Below, piece after piece: positions 1 to 6,520 of a stretch of 13,861 nucleotides of DNA; positions within the stretch are counted from its first letter, which is position 1; the number at the start of each line of letters is the position of its first letter. The notes below the pieces were generated by a model. That model was not told the DNA's origin. It searched no databases and saw only the letters and a program-made list of their open reading frames with translations. Origin of the DNA: an uncultured Dorea sp. (GTDB taxonomy: Bacteria > Bacillota > Clostridia > Lachnospirales > Lachnospiraceae); the NCBI RefSeq assembly GCF_934294775.1, contig NZ_CAKRAH010000066.1, positions 1 through 13,861 of the forward strand, in the 5' to 3' direction. The position numbers and the translations under genes are program-made.

Positions 1-1
1 A

Positions 2-220
2 AAAGATCTGGAAGAACGCGGAATTGATAAGAAGCATATGGATATCATAAGGAACAGTGGAATCGACCTGGAAGGCTGGCTTGCCGGATTCGACAGTGTG
101 GAACAGTCGGTGGAGGATACGGTATTTGCACTTCGTAATCATCCACTTATGCCGAAGGATATTAAAATCTATGGATTCATTATGGATTCAACTACAGGAG
201 AGCTATATAAGAACTTCTAA
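2..220 (+). CDS. Beta-carbonic anhydrase, C-terminal end (partial, 5' end outside window)
   Basis: The frame is open from base 2 and ends at TAA 218-220, giving 72 residues with no start of its own in context; the first ATG (38) lies inside the domain. The segment SVEDTVFALRNHPLMPKD followed by GFIMDSTTGELY matches the C-terminal helix and last strand of beta-class carbonic anhydrases, where a run of the form S-V-x-x-x-L-R-x-x-P-L-x-P precedes a G-x-x-x-D-x-x-T-G-x-L ending. The enzyme interconverts CO2 and bicarbonate using a Cys2His zinc site. Those zinc ligands lie upstream of the window, so activity cannot be judged. No clear hairpin terminator follows, although the next gene has its own promoter. 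Identification rests on the tail only. Confidence 0.72.
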   Translation, partial: KDLEERGIDKKHMDIIRNSGIDLEGWLAGFDSVEQSVEDTVFALRNHPLMPKDIKIYGFIMDSTTGELYKNF

Positions 221-262
221 AAGAGATATTACAAACTGTTATTTTATTTTACAATAATTATG

Positions 263-290
263 TTGACTTATAAAAAATCCGTGATATGAT
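263..290 (+). promoter_or_regulatory. Promoter for the first ThrE-like exporter gene
   Basis: TTGACT at 263-268 and TATGAT at 285-290 are separated by 16 bases, and TGA directly precedes the -10 box (extended -10). This is a good vegetative sigma-A promoter. It lies about 60 bases before the exporter start, so that gene is probably transcribed separately from the carbonic anhydrase gene. Confidence 0.7.
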
Positions 291-322
291 TCAAATGTTA
301 GAATTTAGAAAAAGGAAGTTTT

Positions 323-352
323 ATGAAGAAAACAAGGGGTAAAATGAGATGA
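323..352 (+). other. Nine-codon upstream mini-ORF overlapping the exporter start
   Basis: ATG at 323, preceded by an AAAGGAAG-like ribosome-binding site (about 311-318), opens a frame MKKTRGKMR ending at TGA 350-352. That stop overlaps the exporter ATG at 349-351. The arrangement would allow translational coupling, but the exporter also has its own AAGGGG site at about 334-339. It is visible in sequence; any function is speculative. Confidence 0.25.
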
Positions 353-1611
353 ATTATGACAAGATTGTACAGGGAATCCTGGACATCGGAGAAGCGATGC
401 TTCAAAGTGGTGCAGAGAATTTCCGACTGGAAGACAGCTTTTACCGCATGTGCAGAAGCTATGGATTTAAAAGATCAGATGTATTCGTTATTCCGAGTAA
501 TATCCAGATTACAGTAGAGACACCAGAAGGCGAGATTATTACGCAGATCAGACATATCGAATCATCAGAGCCGAACTTTGATCAGCTGGATTATCTGAAT
601 AATCTGTGCCGTTATGTGTGCCAGCATACACCGGATGAGAAAGAACTTCGTGAAAAATATTTGGAAGTTATCAACAGGGAGCCGCAAAAACGAATTACTA
701 GATATGCTGCAGGAATCATGGGAGGAACCGGATTTGCCGTGTTCTTCGGATGCAATTTCAGAGATGCAGTTATAGCGCTTATTGTATCAGTGATGATCGT
801 GGCTGTCGGAGACTGGCTTGCAAAACGTGAAAGCAACCTGATGGTTTATAATGCGATTCTTTCATTTATATCAGAGATAATTATTATAATTGCATTGAAA
901 ATGGGACTTGTAGATCATCCGGACAGAATCATGATAGGTATTGTTATGCTTCTGATCAGTGGACTTAGTACAACGAACGGAATCAGGGATCTGCTTCAGA
1001 GAGACTTTATCTCTGGTTTTATCAATATCATGAATTCATTCCTTGGAGCTGCAGGAATTGCATTTGGTATCGGTCTTGCAATTTTACTGTTCCATGAAGG
1101 GGAGTCGGATCATTTTATCCTGAATCATAGTGTACCGATACAGCTGATCTCCTGTACTGTGGCGTGTACCGGATTCGCCTTGTGGTTTAAGATCAGGGGA
1201 AAACAGGTATGGTATAACAGTATTGGCGCATTCTTTACATGGGCAATCTATGTAGGAATCTATGCATGGAAGCCAAGTAACTTTCTGGCAACAATGATTG
1301 CAGCAGTATTCGTAGCATTCTTTGCATTTATCATGTCCAGAGTGAATAAGGCACCATCCACCATATTCCTGACAGCGTCGGTATTCCCTCTGATTCCAGG
1401 ACCGAATCTGTATTATGTTATGTATGGATGTGTCAGTCAGGATATAGAACTGGCCTTTAATGAGACGATTATTCTTCTTGCGACCTGTCTTGCAATTGCA
1501 TTCGGATTCATCGTCGTAGATGTGGCATCCAGAAGTATCATGCATGCATTGAAGCGGGAGTATCATATTGGAAAGAGTGCGTTGAATCTTAATATACTTG
1601 GGAAAAAATAG
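349..1611 (+). CDS. Threonine/serine exporter family protein (fused ThrE N- and C-domains), copy 1
   Basis: A 420-residue integral membrane protein. Residues about 1-245 correspond to the ThrE N-terminal domain family (formerly DUF1212), with the characteristic opening MNYDKIVQGILDIGEAMLQSGAENFR in shortened form: a G-x-x-L-L/M-x-x-G-A-E motif, then an NIQITVETPEG segment. About ten hydrophobic segments follow, with a conserved HPDRIMIGIVMLL block and a C-terminal ThrE_2-type half (about 260-405) containing RAPSTIFLTA-like and P-G-x-x-L-Y-Y motifs. Corynebacterium ThrE exports threonine and serine, and the split E. coli relatives YjjP/YjjB are linked to dicarboxylate export, so the substrate here is uncertain. 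ATG 349 is chosen because an AAGGGG site lies just upstream and the paralogue downstream begins identically (MNYD). It has its own promoter and terminator, so it is probably monocistronic. Confidence 0.85.
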   Translation: MNYDKIVQGILDIGEAMLQSGAENFRLEDSFYRMCRSYGFKRSDVFVIPSNIQITVETPEGEIITQIRHIESSEPNFDQLDYLNNLCRYVCQHTPDEKELREKYLEVINREPQKRITRYAAGIMGGTGFAVFFGCNFRDAVIALIVSVMIVAVGDWLAKRESNLMVYNAILSFISEIIIIIALKMGLVDHPDRIMIGIVMLLISGLSTTNGIRDLLQRDFISGFINIMNSFLGAAGIAFGIGLAILLFHEGESDHFILNHSVPIQLISCTVACTGFALWFKIRGKQVWYNSIGAFFTWAIYVGIYAWKPSNFLATMIAAVFVAFFAFIMSRVNKAPSTIFLTASVFPLIPGPNLYYVMYGCVSQDIELAFNETIILLATCLAIAFGFIVVDVASRSIMHALKREYHIGKSALNLNILGKK

Positions 1612-1629
1612 AATTATTTAGAATATAAA

Positions 1630-1677
1630 CAGTGTCATGGTGAGAAATATAATTTCTTATTATGGCACTGATTTTTT
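1630..1677 (+). terminator. Intrinsic terminator after exporter copy 1
   Basis: CAGTGTCAT at 1630-1638 pairs with ATGGCACTG at 1662-1670. The inner arms (GGTGAGAAAT with ATTTCTTATT) extend the stem with a few G-T pairs around a tiny loop. The 3' side runs into ATTTTTT. It is a long stem with a T tract 19 bases after the TAG stop. Confidence 0.85.
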
Positions 1678-1685
1678 ATACCATA

Positions 1686-1770
1686 GCATGCAAGAGAAGC
1701 TGCCGGTTGCCAAAGCATCCGTAAGGAGCTGCCAGTGGCAGGTCCTGTAGGTGGCAAGTTCTCTGTATGT
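1686..1770 (+). repeat. Hairpin repeat family, nested double copy (copy A)
   Basis: AGAGAAGCTGCC (1693-1704) pairs with GGCAAGTTCTCT (1753-1764), flanked by GCATGC on the left and GTATGT on the right. Between the arms sits a second hairpin of the same type, AGGAGCTGCC (1724-1733) with GGCAGGTCCT (1737-1746), preceded by TGCCAAAGCAT (1708-1718). The same motifs recur at 10985-11013 and 11424-11493. This looks like one palindromic element inserted into, or duplicated within, another. There is no coding capacity. Confidence 0.6.
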
Positions 1771-2011
1771 GTCTCAGACACAAAGGTTTTAAGAGAATTT
1801 GTGCTTCTTTAATATATTAAAAGAATAAAGTGTATGATAAACTAAAGTAACACAAAAATGTAACCAATAAGAAAACATAGAGGTATCTGAAGTGTATCAG
1901 ACGTGAAATACTTTCTACCTTGCAGAAAGCAATATTCAGGTGTACTCAGGAACATTAACATAATGTACATCTCAAAACAATATAAGAAGCTATAAAAATA
2001 AGGAGCAGCCT
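1771..2011 (+). other. Non-coding leader of exporter copy 2
   Basis: No gene is visible. The stretch contains a small hairpin TGTGTC-TCA-GACACA (1768-1782), a palindromic TTAATATATTAA (1809-1820), a possible -10 box TATGAT at 1833-1838 without a convincing -35, and a short stem CTTTCT/AGAAAG near 1911-1929. I did not recognise a known riboswitch class. AAGGAG at 2000-2005 is the ribosome-binding site of the next gene. Confidence 0.4.
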
Positions 2012-3268
2012 ATGAATTATGACAGATTAGTGCAGGGGATTTTGAATATAGGGGAAGGACTTTTACAGTGTGGAGCAGAGATATTCCGCGTGGAGGATAG
2101 CTTATACCGCATGTGTAAGAGCTATGAATTCTTAAGATATGATGTGTTTGTAACACAGAGCAATATTCAGATTACCGTGGAGACGCCGGAGGGACGGATA
2201 CTGACACAGATCCGTAATATTGAATCCACCAGTGCAGATTTTGATAAATTGAATCATCTGAATAATCTTTCGCGTTATGTCTGTTCACATAAGCCGGACG
2301 AGAAAGAAGTCATCCGGCGCTGCGAAAAGATCATGCAGAAAAAAGACCAGAGTGAGATCATTACCGCAGTCGCAGAACTGGTAGCAGGAACCGGGTTTGC
2401 TGTATTCTTCGGAGGAGATTTTCAGGATGCAGTTGTGGCATGTATAGTCAGCCTGATGATTGTTCTGGTGGGAAAATGGTTAAGCAAACGGGAAAATAAC
2501 CTGATGATCTACAACCTGATTCTGGCCTTTTTATCTGAAGTAGTCATCGTCGTATCGGTAAGGGCCGGTATCGGACATCATCCGGACCGGATCATGATCG
2601 GTATCGTTATGCTGCTCGTCAGTGCACTTGGCACGATTAACGGTATGCGGGATGTGATGCAGAGAAACTTTATCTCCGGTTCGCTGGAAGTTATGAATTC
2701 ATTATTAGGAGCATTCGGTATCGCATCAGGAATCGCACTGGCCATATTGCTGTTTAAAGATGTGTCATCCGAAGGATTTATTATGAATGCTAACGTGGCA
2801 GCACAGCTTATATCCTGTACAATTGGCTGTACGGGACTTGCAAGCTGGTTCAGGATACGTGGGAAGAAAGTATTATATTCCGGTATCGGAGCATTTTTTA
2901 CATGGGGAATCTATCTGATCGTGTATGAGCTGTATCCGAGCAACTTCCTGGCGGTCGTAGTGTCGTCCTGCTTTGTTGCAGGATTTGCATTTGTCATGTC
3001 GAGAGTAAGCCGTGCGCCATCCACCATCTTCCTGACAGCTGCAGTATTCCCACTGATGCCGGGAGCGAGATTATATTATCTGATGTATGGGATCGTAAGC
3101 AGAGACTTTCAGATGGCAGCGGAACATGCACTGGTATTAGTGGAAACCTGTCTTGGAATTGCATTTGGATTTATCATTGTGGATGTGATATCGAGAAGCA
3201 TTATGCGGACACTTGGTAAAGAATACCATATGGGAAAAGAATCGACGATTATAAAAAAGGGTGAGTAG
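2012..3268 (+). CDS. Threonine/serine exporter family protein, copy 2 (tandem paralogue)
   Basis: A 418-residue membrane protein collinear with copy 1 from MNYD to the REYHIGK/KEYHMGK tail, and by eye well over half identical (about three quarters in the first 60 residues). It keeps the G-A-E motif near residue 20, NIQITVETPEG, HPDRIMIGIVMLL, APSTIFLTA and the P-G-x-x-L-Y-Y motif. Both ThrE-type halves are present, so it is full length and apparently functional. Divergence is spread along the protein, with conserved motifs retained, which indicates an old duplication under selection rather than a recent copy. ATG 2012 sits 6 bases after AAGGAG. It is separated from copy 1 by a terminator and about 330 bases, so it is probably transcribed on its own. 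Substrate is unknown; amino acid or small-acid export is the family role. Confidence 0.85.
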   Translation: MNYDRLVQGILNIGEGLLQCGAEIFRVEDSLYRMCKSYEFLRYDVFVTQSNIQITVETPEGRILTQIRNIESTSADFDKLNHLNNLSRYVCSHKPDEKEVIRRCEKIMQKKDQSEIITAVAELVAGTGFAVFFGGDFQDAVVACIVSLMIVLVGKWLSKRENNLMIYNLILAFLSEVVIVVSVRAGIGHHPDRIMIGIVMLLVSALGTINGMRDVMQRNFISGSLEVMNSLLGAFGIASGIALAILLFKDVSSEGFIMNANVAAQLISCTIGCTGLASWFRIRGKKVLYSGIGAFFTWGIYLIVYELYPSNFLAVVVSSCFVAGFAFVMSRVSRAPSTIFLTAAVFPLMPGARLYYLMYGIVSRDFQMAAEHALVLVETCLGIAFGFIIVDVISRSIMRTLGKEYHMGKESTIIKKGE

Positions 3269-3367
3269 GAGCAGATCAGTAAATTGATCGGTGCAAATAA
3301 GGAACAGATAGAGCAGTGGTGTAAAGAAAGAGGTTCAAAACGTATGAAGAAAAGAAAAAATGCACGG

Positions 3368-3396
3368 TTGACATTTCACACTTCATATAATATAGT
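3368..3396 (+). promoter_or_regulatory. Promoter of the ZTP riboswitch-fhs transcript
   Basis: Perfect TTGACA at 3368-3373, a 17-base spacer and TATAGT at 3391-3396. Predicted transcription starts near 3403, immediately before the riboswitch aptamer. Confidence 0.8.
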
Positions 3397-3414
3397 AAAA
3401 AATAAAGAAAAGTA

Positions 3415-3485
3415 CTGATGACTGACGGATAATGTGGAGTACCACAGGGGAATCAGATACTTGGTAGAAAGCCGACCGTCTGGGC
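3415..3485 (+). ncRNA. ZTP (pfl-type) riboswitch aptamer
   Basis: P1 is CTGAT (3415-3419) with ATCAG (3452-3456). P2 is GTGG (3434-3437) with CCAC (3442-3445), followed by the conserved AGGGGA. The downstream domain is GCCGACCGTCTGGGC (3471-3485), close to the family hallmark CCGCCUGGGC. The pseudoknot is visible as GACGG (3424-3428) with CCGTC (3476-3480). ZTP riboswitches sense ZMP/ZTP, which accumulate when 10-formyl-tetrahydrofolate is short, and switch on purine and one-carbon genes. Placement ahead of fhs fits this exactly. Confidence 0.9.
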
Positions 3486-3491
3486 AGCATT

Positions 3492-3523
3492 TATCCGAAG
3501 AAGGATAGGTGTTGTCCTTTTTT
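3492..3523 (+). terminator. Riboswitch expression platform: terminator with competing antiterminator
   Basis: The terminator is AAGGATA (3501-3507) with TGTCCTT (3513-3519), followed by a T run. TATCC (3492-3496) can instead pair with GGATA (3503-3507), which would break the terminator 5' arm. The remaining leader to 3635 shows a small CTTTG/CAAAG stem (3523-3539) and two GTATAC copies, but no other recognised element. Confidence 0.75.
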
Positions 3524-3635
3524 CTTTGCTACATCAAAGTATACAGTTCCTGCGGGGCGACGGGGGTATGTATACATCTGGCTGGAAAAAAGGCTGCTCA
3601 GATTATGAAAGAAACATACGATCAGGAGGATATGA

Positions 3636-5318
3636 ATGATGAAAACAGATATTGAAATCGCACAGGAATGTACCATGGAGCCAATTACAAAGGTGGCAGA
3701 AAGAGCAGGAATTCCAGAAGAATATCTGGAACAGTATGGAAAATACAAAGCAAAGATTGACTACAATTTCCTGAAAAAATCAGACAAAAAAGATGGAAAA
3801 CTGATTCTCGTTACAGCAATCAACCCAACACCTGCAGGAGAAGGAAAGACAACAACAACAGTCGGTCTTGCCGATGCACTTCAGAGAATGGGAAAACACC
3901 CTATGGTAGCCCTTCGTGAGCCATCTCTCGGCCCGGTGTTTGGAATGAAAGGTGGAGCAGCAGGAGGCGGATATGCACAGGTCGTACCGATGGAAGATAT
4001 CAACCTTCATTTTACGGGAGATTTCCATGCGATCGGAGCTGCGAACAACTTACTTGCTGCAATGATTGACAACCACATTTATCAGGGAAATGAGCTGAAC
4101 ATCGATCCAAGAAAGATTGTATGGAAGAGATGCGTAGATATGAATGACCGCCAGCTCAGATTCGTAACAGACGGACTGGGAGGAAGAGTCAACGGTGTGC
4201 CAAGAGAAGATGGATATGATATCACCGTTGCATCTGAGATCATGGCAATCCTCTGCCTGTCAAAAGATATCGCAGACCTGAAAGAAAGACTTGGTAAGAT
4301 CATCGTTGGTTACACATACGGTAAGATCGCAGATCAGAAGCCGGTTACAGCACATGATCTTCATGCAGAAGGTGCAATGTGCGCACTGTTAAAGGATGCA
4401 TTAAAACCGAACCTTGTACAGACACTGGAGCATGCACCGGCTATCGTACACGGCGGACCATTTGCCAATATCGCACATGGATGCAATTCCCTGACAGCAA
4501 CCAGAATGGCGATGAAGCTTGCAGATTATGCAATTACAGAAGCAGGATTCGGAGAGGATCTTGGAGCTGAAAAATTCCTGGATATCAAGTGCCGTATGGC
4601 AGGCATCAAACCGGATGCAGTCGTAATCGTAGCGACAGTAAGAGCTCTTAAGTATAACGGAGGAGTTGCCAAACCGGATCTGAATGAGGAGAATCTGGAA
4701 GCACTGGAAAAAGGTATTCCAAACCTGATGAAGCACGTAAGCAATATCAAAAATGTATATGGACTTCCATGCGTAGTTGCAATCAATGCATTCCCGACAG
4801 ATACCAAAGCAGAGCTTGATCTGGTAGAGGAAAAATGTAAAGAAGTCGGAGTCAATGTTGCACTTTCAGAAGTATGGGCAAAAGGCGGCGAAGGCGGACT
4901 GAAACTTGCAGAGGAAGTCGTACGTCTCTGTGATGAGCCAAGTGATTTCCAGTACTGCTATGAGCTGGAAGGAACGATTGAAGACAAACTGAATCAGATC
5001 GTTCAGAAAATCTATGGTGGTAATAAGGCGGTTCTTACACCAGCAGCACAGAAGCAGGTAAAACAGCTTACCGACCTTGGATTCGGTAATGCTCCAATCT
5101 GCATGGCGAAGACACAGTACAGTCTGACAGATGATCCGAAGAAGCTTGGAGCACCGACAGACTTTGATATCACAGTACGTAATCTGAAGGTATCAGCAGG
5201 TGCAGGATTTATCGTGGCTCTGACAGGAGACATCATGACCATGCCAGGACTTCCGAAGGTTCCGGCAGCTGAGAGAATTGATGTGGATGATGAAGGTAGA
5301 ATTACGGGATTATTCTAG
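3636..5318 (+). CDS. fhs: Formate-tetrahydrofolate ligase
   Basis: A 560-residue protein (family about 555-560, so complete) that joins formate to tetrahydrofolate with ATP, giving 10-formyl-tetrahydrofolate for purine synthesis, initiator Met-tRNA formylation and, in acetogens, the methyl branch of the Wood-Ljungdahl pathway. The P-loop TPAGEGKTTT lies at about residues 65-74. The conserved blocks REPSLGPVFGMKGGAAGGGY, NLHFTGDFHAIGAANNLLAA and EAGFGEDLGAEKF, and a C-terminal GDIMTMPGLPKVPAAERID, are all present. AGGAGG at 3624-3629 serves either ATG 3636 (spacing 6) or the adjacent ATG 3639 (spacing 9); the choice changes one residue. It is a single gene with its own promoter, ZTP riboswitch and terminator. 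Whether the host is acetogenic cannot be told from this gene. Confidence 0.97.
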   Translation: MMKTDIEIAQECTMEPITKVAERAGIPEEYLEQYGKYKAKIDYNFLKKSDKKDGKLILVTAINPTPAGEGKTTTTVGLADALQRMGKHPMVALREPSLGPVFGMKGGAAGGGYAQVVPMEDINLHFTGDFHAIGAANNLLAAMIDNHIYQGNELNIDPRKIVWKRCVDMNDRQLRFVTDGLGGRVNGVPREDGYDITVASEIMAILCLSKDIADLKERLGKIIVGYTYGKIADQKPVTAHDLHAEGAMCALLKDALKPNLVQTLEHAPAIVHGGPFANIAHGCNSLTATRMAMKLADYAITEAGFGEDLGAEKFLDIKCRMAGIKPDAVVIVATVRALKYNGGVAKPDLNEENLEALEKGIPNLMKHVSNIKNVYGLPCVVAINAFPTDTKAELDLVEEKCKEVGVNVALSEVWAKGGEGGLKLAEEVVRLCDEPSDFQYCYELEGTIEDKLNQIVQKIYGGNKAVLTPAAQKQVKQLTDLGFGNAPICMAKTQYSLTDDPKKLGAPTDFDITVRNLKVSAGAGFIVALTGDIMTMPGLPKVPAAERIDVDDEGRITGLF

Positions 5319-5350
5319 AAAATTTTGCTATTAAAAATTGTAACAGGAAG

Positions 5351-5389
5351 AAAAAATCTGGCGGCTTTGCTGAGCTGCCAGATTTTTTT
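5351..5389 (+). terminator. Intrinsic terminator after fhs
   Basis: A 15-bp stem: the 5' arm at 5351-5365 (A-run, then TCTGGCGGC) pairs with GCTGCCAGA plus a T run at 5374-5389, with one G-T pair and an 8-base loop. The A-run/T-run flanks would let it act in both directions. Confidence 0.9.
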
Positions 5390-5467
5390 ACCGTAAATTT
5401 ACATTTTCCTAAAAAAATAAGTCAAAAAATGTGATAAAATCCCGGATTGTTAAGCACCCCGTAAAAA

Positions 5468-5504
5468 GCTGCCTGTAGCAGGCTTGGAAAGATAGTGCTA
5501 TAAT
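5468..5504 (+). promoter_or_regulatory. Hairpin and extended -10 promoter ahead of corA
   Basis: TGC-TATAAT (5496-5504) is an extended -10 element. No good -35 is seen at 17 bases. A small stem GCCTG-TAG-CAGGC (5471-5483) occupies that position and shares the AGCTGCC core of the dispersed hairpins. Confidence 0.5.
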
Positions 5505-5546
5505 GCAAGAAGATAAGAAGGAAGAACATATGAGGACGGTGAGCAC

Positions 5547-6455
5547 ATGAGATACGTATTAGGACAGACACTGCAGGAATATCAGGAAGAAATCATGGAA
5601 GAGGACAGACCATCGGTGTTTCTGGCGACGTCGCAGACCGCAAGGGAGTGTCTGGAAAAGGCCGGGATGCAGTATGAAGGAGAAATTAACATAAAGGATG
5701 TTGGTTTTTGTAAGATGGAGACACAGCAGGAATGTCTGGCGGGATCACTTTGCATACCGAAGCTTCTGGATATTCTCGGAGAGCGGTACCGGATTTTATT
5801 TTTTATCAACCGGCACCATGTTGTGATCGTGGATGATGATGAATTTTCTTACCGTCTGATCAGGAGGATCAAAAGAAAGAAAACAAAGCAGGGAGAATCC
5901 AAGGAAAAGTTCATTTATAACTTTATGCTGGAGTTCATAAGCCGGGATTTGGAACTTCTCGGGCATTATGAGAAGAGAATCATGGATTTGGAAGAAGATG
6001 TCATGGATGGAAAGATCCAGGGATTCCAGAATGCGATCATGCCGATCCGCCGTGAACTTCTGACACTTCGAAGCTATTACGATGAGATCATGGACATGGG
6101 AAAACAGCTGGAAGAGAATGAAAATGGTTTCTTTGCGAAGAAACAGGTAAAATACTTTGGTGTTATCTCAGACCGTGCGGACAGGCTGATGAGTAAGGCA
6201 TCACAGTTATTGGAATATGCACAGCAGGTCCGTGATGCATACAAGGCCCAGGTGGATGCGCAGCAGAATAACAATATGCAGTTCCTGACGGTGATATCGA
6301 CCATATTCTTCCCGCTTACATTGATCACAAGCTGGTATGGAATGAACTTTCATAACATGCCGGAGTTGAAACATGGATATCCGGGTGTTATTATCTTAAG
6401 CATCGTAGTGATGGTAACCTGTATTATTATATTCAAGAGAAAGAAAATGCTGTAG
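5547..6455 (+). CDS. corA: CorA-family magnesium/divalent metal transporter
   Basis: A 302-residue protein with the CorA layout: an alpha/beta cytoplasmic N-terminal domain (about 1-110), a long helical region (about 125-240, including HYEKRIMDLEEDVMDG), and two C-terminal membrane helices at about 243-262 and 279-297. The signature Y-G-M-N falls at residues 264-267 between the helices, followed by the F-x-x-M-P-E-L loop that forms the periplasmic selectivity ring. The protein ends in a basic tail (FKRKKML), as in pentameric CorA channels. The role is Mg2+ (or Co2+/Zn2+ in some relatives) passage across the inner membrane. ATG 5547 overlaps the stop of a six-codon frame (5530-5550); the GAGG near 5532 is a weak ribosome-binding site. 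It stands alone or is cotranscribed with the next gene, which begins 65 bases later with no terminator between. Confidence 0.92.
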   Translation: MRYVLGQTLQEYQEEIMEEDRPSVFLATSQTARECLEKAGMQYEGEINIKDVGFCKMETQQECLAGSLCIPKLLDILGERYRILFFINRHHVVIVDDDEFSYRLIRRIKRKKTKQGESKEKFIYNFMLEFISRDLELLGHYEKRIMDLEEDVMDGKIQGFQNAIMPIRRELLTLRSYYDEIMDMGKQLEENENGFFAKKQVKYFGVISDRADRLMSKASQLLEYAQQVRDAYKAQVDAQQNNNMQFLTVISTIFFPLTLITSWYGMNFHNMPELKHGYPGVIILSIVVMVTCIIIFKRKKML

Positions 6456-6520
6456 ACCAGTTTTGATGCGATCCAGGGAAAATGGCTTGCAGCAGATATT
6501 GATTATAAGGAGGAATGCTT

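Noticed and set aside
1084..1566. 160-codon minus-strand open frame inside exporter copy 1
   Set aside because: It lies wholly opposite a clear membrane-protein gene, is rich in Cys and His in a non-domain pattern and has no ribosome-binding site; a shadow frame.
1686..1770. CRISPR array
   Set aside because: The repeats are palindromic hairpins of unequal spacing and few copies, with no cas genes nearby.
1861..1950. Possible riboswitch ahead of exporter copy 2
   Set aside because: Only small local stems are visible, and no conserved core of a class I know could be matched; kept as plain non-coding leader.
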